A stretch of 64,000 bases of DNA, from positions 13,159,638-13,223,637 of the forward strand of contig OZ059900.1 in the NCBI GenBank assembly GCA_964057225.1. Direction: 5' to 3'. The notes under the pieces are model-generated. The model was not told the DNA's origin. It ran no database searches and saw only the letters and a program-made list of their open reading frames with translations. Made by a program: the position numbers and the translations under genes. Each line of letters begins with the position of its first letter. Within the stretch, counting starts at the first letter, position 1. This DNA comes from Auanema rhodensis. Taxonomy: Eukaryota > Nematoda > Chromadorea > Rhabditida > Rhabditidae. Below, piece after piece: positions 10,471 to 22,700 of the stretch.

Positions 10471-12216
10471 GTATGATTATATAACACTATAGATGCCAAA
10501 GCAAAACAAATTTGAATATGAACATGACGCGTCTTTAACATTATAGTTTGACAGGATAAAACTTTGTATAGCTTTGTATAGCTTTGTACACTGATCACAT
10601 ATACGGCGATAGGCTAGAACAGTTCATAAGTTTCCTGAATAGATTTGGTTTAATTACCCAAGTTAGAGGTAGTATCTCTATCTAACCAGAGAACTTCTGA
10701 GTTGGAAATACATTTTGGAAAGCACACCATGAGTGTGCAATATTGAAAACTGTCTGTCTTAGTATGATTATATGACACTATAGATGATTAAGCAATATGA
10801 ATTTGATCATGAACATGACGCGTCTTTTACATTATAGTTTGACAGGATAAAACTTTGTATAGCTTTGTATAGCTTTGTACACTGATCACATATACGGCGA
10901 TAGGCTAGAACAGTTCATAAGTTTCCTGAATAGATTTGGTTTAATTACCCAAGTTAGAGGTAGTATCTCAATCTAACCAGAGAACTTCTGAGTTGGAAAT
11001 ACATTTTGGAAAGCACACCATGAGTGTGCAATATTGAAAACTGTCTGTCTTAGTATGATTATATGACACTATAGATGATTAAGCAATATGAATTTGATCA
11101 TGAACATGACGCGTCTTTTACATTATAGTTTGACAGGATAAAACTTTGTATAGCTTTGTATAGCTTTGTACACTGATCACATATACGGCGATAGGCTAGA
11201 ACAGTTCATAAGTTTCCTGAATAGATTTGGTTTAATTACCCAAGTTAGAGGTAGTATCTCAATCTAACCAGAGAACTTCTGAGTTGGAAATACATTTTGG
11301 AAAGCACACCACGAGTGTGCAATATTGAAAACTGTCTGTCTTAGTATGATTATATAACACTACAGATGCTAAAGCAAAATGAATTTGAATATGAACATGA
11401 CGCGTCTTTTACATTATAGTTTGACCGGATAAAGCTTTGTATAGCTTTGTATAGCTTTGTACACTGATCACATATACGGCGATAGGCTAGAACAGTTTAT
11501 AAGTTTCCTGAATAGATTTGGTTTAATTACCCAAGTTAGAGGTAGTATCTCAATCTAACCAGAGGACTTCTGAGTTGGAAATACATTTTGGAAAGCACAC
11601 CACGAGTGTGCAATATTGAAAACTGTCTGTCTTACTATGATTATATAACACTACAGATGCTAAAGCAAAATGAATTTGAATATGAACATGACGCGTCTTT
11701 TACATTATAGTTTGACCGGATAAAGCTTTGTATAGCTTTGTATAGCTTTGTACACTGATCACATATACGGCAATAGGCTAGAACAGTTCATAAGTTTCCT
11801 GAATAGATTTGGTTTAATTACCCAAGTTAGAGGTAGTATCTCAATCTAACCAGAGAACTTCTGAGTTGGAAATACATTTTGGAAAGCACACCACGAGTGT
11901 GCAATATTGAAAACTGTCTGTCTTACTATGATTATATAACACTACAGATGCTAAAGCAAAATGAATTTGAATATGAACATGAGGCGTCTTTTACATTATA
12001 GTTTGACCGGATAAAGCTTTGTATAGCTTTGTATAGCTTTGTACACTGATCACATATACGGCGATAGGCTAGAACAGTTTATAAGTTTCCTGAATAGATT
12101 TGGTTTAATTACCCAAGTTAGAGGTAGTATCTCAATATAACCAGAGAACTTCTGAGTTGGAAATACATTTTGGAAAGCACACCATGAGTGTGCAATATTG
12201 AAAACTGTCTGTCTTA
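10471..12216 (+). repeat. Higher-order repeat, copy 6 (C'-A-A-B1-B2-B3, 1,746 bp)
   Basis: All six monomers are 291 bp. The C' monomer here has three 10 bp units instead of four but keeps TTTAACATT and ACAGGATAAAAC. The B2 and B3 markers (11770, 11981) sit exactly 1,746 bp after those of copy 5. This is the last intact C'-A-A-B1-B2-B3 unit in the window; its tail already shows the CTCAATATAACC change of the following D zone. Confidence 0.9.
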
Positions 12217-13972
12217 GTATGAGTATATGACATTATAGATGCCAAAGCAAAACAAATTTGAATATGAACATGACGCGTCTTTTACATTATAGTTTGACCG
12301 GATAAAGCTTTGTATAGCTTTGTATAGCTTTGTACACTGATCACATATACGGCGATAGGCTAGAACAGTTTATAAGTTTCCTGAATAGATTTGGTTTAAT
12401 TACCCAAGTTAGAGGTAGTATCTCAATATAACCAGAGAACTTCTGAGTTGGAAATACATTTTGGAAAGCACACCATGAGTGTGCAATATTGAAAACTGTC
12501 TGTCTTACTATGATTATATAACACTACAGATGCTAAAGCAAAACAAATTTGAATATGAACATGACGCGTCTTTTACATTATAGTTTGACCGGATAAAGCT
12601 TTGTATAGCTTTGTATAGCTTTGTACACTGATCACATATACGGCGATAGGCTAGAACAGTTTATAAGTTTCCTGAATAGGTTTGGTTTAATTACCCAAGT
12701 TAGAGGTAGTATCTCAATATAACCAGAGAACTTCTGAGTTGGAAATACATTTTGGAAAGCACACCATGAGTGTGCAATATTGAAAACTGTCTGTCTTAGT
12801 ATGAGTATATGACACTATAGATGCCAAAGCAAAACAAATTTGAATATGAACATGACGCGTCTTTTACATTATAGTTTGACCGGATAAAGCTTTGTATAGC
12901 TTTGTATAGCTTTGTACACTGATCACATATACGGCGATATTCTAGAACAGTTTATAAGTTTCCTGAATAGATTTGGTTTATTTACCCAAGTTAGAGGTAG
13001 TATCTCAATCTAACCAGAGAACTTCTGAGTTGGAAATACATTTTGGAAAGCACACCACGAGTGTGCAATATTGAAAACTGTCTGTCTTAGTATGATTATA
13101 TAACACTATAGATGCTAAAGCAAAACAAATTTGAATATGAACATGACGCGTCTTTAACATTATAGTTTGACAGGATAAAACTTTGTATAGCTTTGTATAG
13201 CTTTGTATAGCTTTGTACACTGATCACATATACGGCGATAGGCTAGAACAGTTTATAAGTTTCCTGAATAGATTTGGTTTAATTACCCAAGTTAGAGGTA
13301 GTATCTCAATATAACCAGAGAACTTCTGAGTTGGAAATACATTTTGGAAAGCACACCACGAGTGTGCAATATTGAAAACTGTCTGTCTTAGTATGATTAT
13401 ATAACACTATAGATGCTAAAGCAAAACAAATTTGAATATGAACATGACGCGTCTTTTACATTATAGTTTGACCGGATAAAGCTTTGTATAGCTTTGTATA
13501 GCTTTGTACACTGATCACATATACGGCGATAGGCTAGAACAGTTTATAAGTTTCCTGAATAGATTTGGTTTAATTACCCAAGTTAGAGGTAGTATCTCAA
13601 TATAACCAGAGAACTTCTGAGTTGGAAATACATTTTGGAAAGCACACCATGAGTGTGCAATATTGAAAACTGTCTGTCTTAGTATGAGTATATGACATTA
13701 TAGATGCCAAAGCAAAATAAATTTGAATATGAACATGACGCGTCTTTTACATTATAGTTTGACCGGATAAAGCTTTGTATTGCTTTGTATAGCTTTGTAC
13801 ACTGATCACATATACGGCGATATTCTAGAACAGTTTATAAGTTTCCTGAATAGATTTGGTTTATTTACCCAAGTTAGAGGTAGTATCTCAATCTAACCAG
13901 AGAACTTCTGAGTTGGAAATACATTTTGGAAAGCACACCACGAGTGTGCAATATTGAAAACTGTCTGTCTTA
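12217..13972 (+). repeat. D-family block (six monomers)
   Basis: Monomers marked by GAGTATATGAC in the head (12225, 12802, 13685) and CTCAATATAACC in the tail. They mix GATGCC/GATGCT heads, CAAAACAAATTT and CCGGATAAAGC. One is the last 301 bp monomer of the window (tag interval 13084-13385). GATATTCTAG and TTTATTTACC occur at about 12934 and 13817, linking this block to the hybrid monomer at 3.4-3.7 kb. Confidence 0.85.
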
Positions 13973-15718
13973 GTATGATTATATAACACTATAGATGCTA
14001 AAGCAAAACAAATTTGAATATGAACATGACGCGTCTTTAACATTATAGTTTGACAGGATAAAACTTTGTATAGCTTTGTATAGCTTTGTACACTGATCAC
14101 ATATACGGCGATAGGCTAGAACAGTTCATAAGTTTCCTGAATAGATTTGGTTTAATTACCCAAGTTAGAGGTAGTATCTCTATCTAACCAGAGAACTTCT
14201 GAGTTGGAAATACATTTTGGAAAGCACACCATGAGTGTGCAATATTGAAAACTGTCTGTCTTAGTATGATTATATAACACTATAGATGCCAAAGCAAAAC
14301 AAATTTGAATATGAACATGACGCGTCTTTAACATTATAGTTTGACAGGATAAAACTTTGTATAGCTTTGTATAGCTTTGTACACTGATCACATATACGGC
14401 GATAGGCTAGAACAGTTCATAAGTTTCCTGAATAGATTTGGTTTAATTACCCAAGTTAGAGGTAGTATCTCTATCTAACCAGAGAACTTCTGAGTTGGAA
14501 ATACATTTTGGAAAGCACACCATGAGTGTGCAATATTGAAAACTGTCTGTCTTAGTATGATTATATGACACTATAGATGATTAAGCAATATGAATTTGAT
14601 CATGAACATGACGCGTCTTTTACATTATAGTTTGACAGGATAAAACTTTGTATAGCTTTGTATAGCTTTGTACACTGATCACATATACGGCGATAGGCTA
14701 GAACAGTTCATAAGTTTCCTGAATAGATTTGGTTTAATTACCCAAGTTAGAGGTAGTATCTCAATCTAACCAGAGAACTTCTGAGTTGGAAATACATTTT
14801 GGAAAGCACACCATGAGTGTGCAATATTGAAAACTGTCTGTCTTAGTATGATTATATGACACTATAGATGCTAAAGCAAAACAAATTTGAATATGAACAT
14901 GACGCGTCTTTAACATTATAGTTTGACAGGATAAAACTTTGTATAGCTTTGTATAGCTTTGTACACTGATCACATATACGGCGATAGGCTAGAACAGTTC
15001 ATAAGTTTCCTGAATAGATTTGGTTTAATTACCCAAGTTAGAGGTAGTATCTCTATCTAACCAGAGAACTTCTGAGTTGGAAATACATTTTGGAAAGCAC
15101 ACCATGAGTGTGCAATATTGAAAACTGTCTGTCTTAGTATGATTATATAACACTATAGATGCCAAAGCAAAACAAATTTGAATATGAACATGACGCGTCT
15201 TTAACATTATAGTTTGACAGGATAAAACTTTGTATAGCTTTGTATAGCTTTGTACACTGATCACATATACGGCGATAGGCTAGAACAGTTCATAAGTTTC
15301 CTGAATAGATTTGGTTTAATTACCCAAGTTAGAGGTAGTATCTCTATCTAACCAGAGAACTTCTGAGTTGGAAATACATTTTGGAAAGCACACCATGAGT
15401 GTGCAATATTGAAAACTGTCTGTCTTAGTATGATTATATAACACTATAGATGCCAAAGCAAAACAAATTTGAATATGAACATGACGCGTCTTTAACATTA
15501 TAGTTTGACAGGATAAAACTTTGTATAGCTTTTTATAGCTTTGTACACTGATCACATATACGGCGATAGGCTAGAACAGTTCATAAGTTTCCTGAATAGA
15601 TTTGGTTTAATTACCCAAGTTAGAGGTAGTATCTCTATCTAACCAGAGAACTTCTGAGTTGGTAATACATTTTGGAAAGCACACCATGAGTGTGCAATAT
15701 TGAAAACTGTCTGTCTTA
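13973..15718 (+). repeat. C'/A block of six 291 bp monomers
   Basis: Three-unit C' monomers (TTTAACATT, ACAGGATAAAAC) alternate with an A monomer. The C'-A-C' order repeats at 873 bp, and three closely similar C' monomers with TATCTCTATC lie at about 14264, 15137 and 15428. The stretch about 13830-14920 matches about 17031-18121 at offset 3,201 bp with a few substitutions. Confidence 0.85.
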
Positions 15719-17173
15719 GTATGATTATATGACACTATAGATGATTAAGCAATATGAATTTGATCATGAACATGACGCGTCTTTTACATTATAGTTTGAC
15801 CGGATAAAGCTTTGTATAGCTTTGTATAGCTTTGTACACTGATCACATATACGGCGATAGGCTAGAACAGTTTATAAGTTTCCTGAATAGATTTGGTTTA
15901 ATTACCCAAGTTAGAGGTAGTATCTCAATCTAACCAGAGGACTTCTGAGTTGGAAATACATTTTGGAAAGCACACCACGAGTGTGCAATATTGAAAACTG
16001 TCTGTCTTACTATGATTATATAACACTACAGATGCTAAAGCAAAATGAATTTGAATATGAACATGACGCGTCTTTTACATTATAGTTTGACCGGATAAAG
16101 CTTTGTATAGCTTTGTATAGCTTTGTACACTGATCACATATACGGCGATAGGCTAGAACAGTTCATAAGTTTCCTGAATAGATTTGGTTTAATTACCCAA
16201 GTTAGAGGTAGTATCTCAATCTAACCAGAGAACTTCTGAGTTGGAAATACATTTTGGAAAGCACACCACGAGTGTGCAATATTGAAAACTGTCTGTCTTA
16301 CTATGATTATATAACACTACAGATGCTAAAGCAAAATGAATTTGAATATGAACATGAGGCGTCTTTTACATTATAGTTTGACCGGATAAAGCTTTGTATA
16401 GCTTTGTATAGCTTTGTACACTGATCACATATACGGCGATAGGCTAGAACAGTTTATAAGTTTCCTGAATAGATTTGGTTTAATTACCCAAGTTAGAGGT
16501 AGTATCTCAATCTAACCAGAGAACTTCTGAGTTGGAAATACATTTTGGAAAGCACACCATGAGTGTGCAATATTGAAAACTGTCTGTCTTAGTATGATTA
16601 TATGACACTATAGATGATTAAGCAATATGAATTTGATCATGAACATGACGCGTCTTTTACATTATAGTTTGACAGGATAAAACTTTGTATAGCTTTGTAT
16701 AGCTTTGTACACTGATCACATATACGGCGATAGGCTAGAACAGTTTATAAGTTTCCTGAATAGATTTGGTTTAATTACCCAAGTTAGAGGTAGTATCTCA
16801 ATATAACCAGAGAACTTCTGAGTTGGAAATACATTTTGGAAAGCACACCACGAGTGTGCAATATTGAAAACTGTCTGTCTTAGTATGAGTATATGACATT
16901 ATAGATGCCAAAGCAAAACAAATTTGAATATGAACATGACGCGTCTTTTACATTATAGTTTGACCGGATAAAGCTTTGTATAGCTTTGTATAGCTTTGTA
17001 CACTGATCACATATACGGCGATAGGCTAGAACAGTTTATAAGTTTCCTGAATAGATTTGGTTTATTTACCCAAGTTAGAGGTAGTATCTCAATCTAACCA
17101 GAGAACTTCTGAGTTGGAAATACATTTTGGAAAGCACACCACGAGTGTGCAATATTGAAAACTGTCTGTCTTA
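15719..17173 (+). repeat. Mixed block with an A/B1 hybrid monomer
   Basis: Five monomers. The first has a type A head (GATTAAGCAATATG, TGATCATGA) but switches to CCGGATAAAGC, TTTATAAG and CCAGAGGAC, the B1 tail. B2-like (without CGGCAATAGG) and B3 (GAGGCG, 16356) monomers follow, then A and a D monomer. It reads as a remnant of the six-monomer repeat in which A and B1 were fused by exchange near the TTACATTATAG region. Confidence 0.82.
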
Positions 17174-18919
17174 GTATGATTATATAACACTATAGATGCT
17201 AAAGCAAAACAAATTTGAATATGAACATGACGCGTCTTTAACATTATAGTTTGACAGGATAAAACTTTGTATAGCTTTGTATAGCTTTGTACACTGATCA
17301 CATATACGGCGATAGGCTAGAACAGTTCATAAGTTTCCTGAATAGATTTGGTTTAATTACCCAAGTTAGAGGTAGTATCTCTATCTAACCAGAGAACTTC
17401 TGAGTTGGAAATACATTTTGGAAAGCACACCATGAGTGTGCAATATTGAAAACTGTCTGTCTTAGTATGATTATATAACACTATAGATGCCAAAGCAAAA
17501 CAAATTTGAATATGAACATGACGCGTCTTTAACATTATAGTTTGACAGGATAAAACTTTGTATAGCTTTGTATAGCTTTGTACACTGATCACATATACGG
17601 CGATAGGCTAGAACAGTTCATAAGTTTCCTGAATAGATTTGGTTTAATTACCCAAGTTAGAGGTAGTATCTCTATCTAACCAGAGAACTTCTGAGTTGGA
17701 AATACATTTTGGAAAGCACACCATGAGTGTGCAATATTGAAAACTGTCTGTCTTAGTATGATTATATGACACTAAAGATGATTAAGCAATATGAATTTGA
17801 TCATGAACATGACGCGTCTTTTACATTATAGTTTGACAGGATAAAACTTTGTATAGCTTTGTATAGCTTTGTACACTGATCACATATACGGCGATAGGCT
17901 AGAACAGTTCATAAGTTTCCTGAATAGATTTGGTTTAATTACCCAAGTTAGAGGTATTATCTCAATCTAACCAGAGAACTTCTGAGTTGGAAATACATTT
18001 TGGAAAGCACACCATGAGTGTGCAATATTGAAAACTGTCTGTCTTAGTATGATTATATGACACTATAGATGCTAAAGCAAAACAAATTTGAATATGAACA
18101 TGACGCGTCTTTAACATTATAGTTTGACCGGATAAAGCTTTGTATAGCTTTGTATAGCTTTGTACACTGATCACATATACGGCGATAGGCTAGAACAGTT
18201 CATAAGTTTCCTGAATAGATTTGGTTTAATTACCCAAGTTAGAGGTATTATCTCAATCTAACCAGAGAACTTCTGAGTTGGAAATACATTTTGGAAAGCA
18301 CACCATGAGTGTGCAATATTGAAAACTGTCTGTCTTAGTATGATTATATGACACTATAGATGCCAAAGAAAAACAAATTTGAATATAAACATGACGCGTC
18401 TTTTACATTATAGTTTGACCGGATAAAGCTTTGTATAGCTTTGTATAGCTTTGTACACTGATCACATATACGGCGATAGGCTAGAACAGTTTATAAGTTT
18501 CCTGAATAGATTTGGTTTAATTACCCAAGTTAGAGGTAGTATCTCAATCTAACCAGTGAACTTCTGAAATGGAAATACATTTTGGAAAGCACACCACGAG
18601 TGTGCAATATTGAAAACTGTCTGTCTTAGTATGATTATATAACACTACAGATGCTAAAGCAAAATGAATTTGAATATGAACATGACGCGTCTTTTACATT
18701 ATAGTTTGACCGGATAAAGCTTTGTATAGCTTTGTATAGCTTTGTACACTGATCACATATACGGCGATAGGCTAGAACAGTTTATAAGTTTCCTGAATAG
18801 ATTTGGTTTAATTACCCAAGTTAGAGGTAGTATCTCAATCTAACCAGAGAACTTCTGAGTTGGAAATACATTTTGGAAAGCACACCATGAGTGTGCAATA
18901 TTGAAAACTGTCTGTCTTA
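17174..18919 (+). repeat. Second copy of the C'/A block, degrading rightward
   Basis: Six 291 bp monomers whose first four mirror 13973 onward at offset 3,201 bp. Differences include ACTAAAGATG near 17772, GAGGTATTATC near 17952 and a switch from ACAGGATAAAAC to CCGGATAAAGC near 18127. Later monomers carry CTGAAATGG (about 18567), which becomes common in the next zone. Confidence 0.83.
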
Positions 18920-19762
18920 GTATGATTATATGACACTATAGATGCCAAAGCAAAACAAATTTGAATATGAACATGACGCGTCTTTTACATTATAGTTTGA
19001 CTTGTTAAAGCTTTGTATAGCTTTGTACACTGATCACATATACGGCGAGAGGCTAGAACAGTTTATAAGTTTCCTGAATAGATTTGGTTTAATTACCCAA
19101 GTTAGAGGTAGTATCTCAATCTAACCAGAGAACTTGTGAGTTGGAAATACATTTTGGAAAGCACACCATGAGTGTGCAATATTGAAAACTGTCTGTCTTA
19201 GTATGATTATATCACACTATAGATGCCAAAGCAAAACAAATTTGAATATGAACATGACGCGTCTTTTACATTATAGTTTGACCCGATAAAGCTTTGTATA
19301 GCTTTGTACACTGATCACATATACGGCGAGAGGCTAGAACAGTTTATAAGTTTCCTGAATAGATTTGGTGTAATTACCCAAGTTAGAGGTAGTATCTCAA
19401 TCTAACCAGAGAACTTGTGAGTTGGAAATACATTTTGGAAAGCACACCATGAGTGTGCAATATTGAAAACTGTCTGTCTTAGTATGATTATATCACACTA
19501 TAGATGCCAAAGCAAAACAAATTTGAATATGAACATGACGCGTCTTTTACATTATAGTTTGACCCGATAAAGCTTTGTATAGCTTTGTACACTGATCACA
19601 TATACGGCGAGAGGCTAGAACAGTTTATAAGTTTCCTGAATAGATTTGGTGTAATTACCCAAGTTAGAGGTAGTATCTCAATCTAACCAGAGAACTTCTG
19701 AGTTGGAAATACATTTTGGAAAGCACACCATGAGTGTGCAATATTGAAAACTGTCTGTCTTA
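18920..19762 (+). repeat. First run of 281 bp monomers (three)
   Basis: Three two-unit monomers in a row. The second and third are almost identical, sharing TATATCACAC, GACCCGATAAAG, GGCGAGAGG and GGTGTAATTACC. The first has GACTTGTTAAAG. AACTTGTGAG in the preceding tails also links them. This marks the start of the part of the array in which two-unit monomers are frequent. Confidence 0.88.
19011..19028 (+). repeat. Internal 10 bp repeat, two-unit form (first 281 bp monomer)
   Basis: One CTTTGTATAG unit followed by CTTTGTAC. This is the first two-unit monomer in the window; none occurs in the preceding 18.9 kb, and 64 more follow. It sits after a diagnostic GACTTGTTAAAG variant that recurs at about 23294, 24157, 27007, 30780, 31643 and 62611. 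Some other 281 bp monomers carry GACCCGATAAAG instead, so the two-unit state may have arisen more than once. Confidence 0.93.
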
Positions 19763-22700
19763 GTATGATTATATGACACTATAGATGCCAAAGCAAAACA
19801 AATTTGAATATGAACATGACGCGTATTTTACATTATAGTTTGACAGGCTAAAACTTTGTATAGCTTTGTATAGCTTTGTACACTGATCACATATACGGCG
19901 ATAGGCTAGAACAGTTCATAAGTTTCCTGAATAGATTTGGTTTAATTACCCAAGTTAGAGGTAGTATCTCAATCTAACCAGAGAACTTCTGAGTTGGAAA
20001 TACATTTTGGAAAGCACACCACGAGTGTGCAATATTGAAAACTGTCTGTCTTACTATGATTATATAACACTACAGATGCTAAAGCAAAATGAATTTGAAT
20101 ATGAACATGACGCGTCTTTTACATTATAGTTTGACCGGATAAAGCTTTGTATAGCTTTGTATAGCTTTGTACACTGATCACATATACGGCGATAGGCTAG
20201 AACAGTTTATAAGTTTCCTGAATAGATTTGGTTTAATTACCCAAGTTAGAGGTATTATCTCAATCTAACCAGAGAACTTCTGAGTTGGAAATACATTTTG
20301 GAAAGCACACCATGAGTGTGCAATATTGAAAACTGTCTGTCTTAGTATGATTATATCACATTATAGATGCCAAAGCAAAACAAATTTGAATATGAACATG
20401 ACGCGTCTTTTACATTATAGTTTGACCCGATAAAGCTTTGTATAGCTTTGTACACTGGTCACATATACGGCGAGAGGCTAGAACAGTTTATAAGTTTCCT
20501 GAATAGATTTGGTGTAATTACCCAAGTTAGAGGTAGTATCTCAATCTAACCAGAGAACTTCTGAGTTGGAAATACATTTTGGAAAGCACACCATGAGTGT
20601 GCAATATTGAAAACTGTCTGTCTTAGTATGATTATATGACACTATAAATGATTAAGCAATATGAATTTGATCATGAACATGACGCGTCTTTTACATTATA
20701 GTTTGACCGGATAAAGCTTTGTATAGCTTTGTATAGCTTTGTACACTGATCACATATACGGCGATAGGCTAGAACAGTTCATAAGTTTCCTGAATAGATT
20801 TGGTTTAATTACCCAAGTTAGAGGTAGTATCTCAATCTAACCAGAGAACTTCTGAGTTAGAAATACATTTTGGAAAGCACACCACGAGTGTGCAATATTG
20901 AAAACTGTCTGTCTTAGTATGATTATATAACACTACAGATGCTAAAGCAAAATGAATTTGAATATGAACATGACGCGTCTTTTACATTATAGTTTGACCC
21001 GATAAAGCTTTGTATAGCTTTGTACACTGATCACATATACGGCGATAGGCTAGAACAGTTTATAAGTTTCCTTAATAGATTTGGTTTAATTACCCAAGTT
21101 AGAGGTAGTATCTCAATCTAACCAGAGAACTTCTGAGTTGGAAATACATTTTGGAAAGCACACCATGAGTGTGCAATATTGAAAACTGTCTGTCTTAGTA
21201 TGATTATATGACACTATAAATGATTAAGCAATATGAATTTGATCATGAACATGACGCGTCTTTTACATTATAGTTTGACCGGATAAAGCTTTGTATAGCT
21301 TTGTATAGCTTTGTACACTGATCACATATACGGCGATAGGCTAGAACAGTTCATAAGTTTCCTGAATAGATTTGGTTTAATTACCCAAGTTAGAGGTAGT
21401 ATCTCAATCTAACAAGAGAACTTCTGAGTTGGAAATACATTTTGGAAAGCACACCATGAGTGTGCAATATTGAAAACTGTCTGTCTTAGTATGATTATAT
21501 GACACTATAAATGATTAAGCAATATGAATTTGATCATGAACATGACGCGTCTTTTACATTATAGTTTGACCGGATAAAGCTTTGTATAGCTTTGTATAGC
21601 TTTGTACACTGATCACATATACGGCGATAGGCTAGAACAGTTCATAAGTTTCCTGAATAGATTTGGTTTAATTACCCAAGTTAGAGGTAGTATCTCAATC
21701 TAACCAGAGAACTTCTGAGTTAGAAATACATTTTGGAAAGCACACCACGAGTGTGCAATATTGAAAACTGTCTGTCTTAGTATGATTATATAACACTACA
21801 GATGCTAAAGCAAAATGAATTTGAATATGAACATGACGCGTCTTTTACATTATAGTTTGACCCGATAAAGCTTTGTATAGCTTTGTACACTGATCACATA
21901 TACGGCGATAGGCTAGAACAGTTTATAAGTTTCCTGAATAGATTTGGTTTAATTACCCAAGTTAGAGGTAGTATCTCAATCTAACCAGAGAACTTCTGAG
22001 TTGGAAATACATTTTGGAAAGCACACCATGAGTGTGCAATATTGAAAACTGTCTGTCTTAGTATGATTATATGACACTATAGATGCCAAAGCAAAATGAA
22101 TTTGAATATGAACATGACGCGTCTTTTACATTATAGTTTGACCGGATAAAGCTTTGTATAGCTTTGTATAGCTTTGTACACTGATCACATATACGGCGAT
22201 AGGCTAGAACAGTTTATAAGTTTCCTGAATAGATTTGGTTTAATTACCCAAGTTAGAGGTAGTATCTCAATCTAACCAGAGAACTTCTGAGTTGGAAATA
22301 CATTTTGGAAAGCACACCATGAGTGTGCAATATTGAAAACTGTCTGTCTTAGTATGATTATATGACACTATAGATGCCAAAGCAAAACAAATTTGAATAT
22401 GAACATGACGCGTCTTTTACATTATAGTTTGACCCGATAAAGCTTTGTATAGCTTTGTACACTGGTCACATATACGGCGAGAGGCTAGAACAGTTTATAA
22501 GTTTCCTGAATAGATTTGGTTTAATTACCCAAGTTAGAGGTAGTATCTCAATCTAACCAGAGAACTTCTGAAATGGAAATACATTTTGGAAAGCACACCA
22601 CGAGTGTGCAATATTGAAAACTGTCTGTCTTAGTATGATTATATGACACTATAGATGCCAAAGCAAAACAAATTTGAATATGAACATGACGCGTCTTTTA

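Noticed and set aside
14152-14391. Longer reverse-strand frames of 79 codons (also 15025-15264, 15316-15555, 17353-17592)
   Set aside because: They are the same antisense frame, extended because TATCTCTATC instead of TATCTCAATC removes a TGA stop. Length is set by two common satellite polymorphisms, so there is no evidence of coding.
19261-19310. Possible CENP-B box from the CGGGTC complement of GACCCGATAAAG
   Set aside because: The required TTCG and the A at the proper spacing before CGGG are absent (the sequence before it is AAAGCTTTAT), and the variant occurs in only a minority of monomers.
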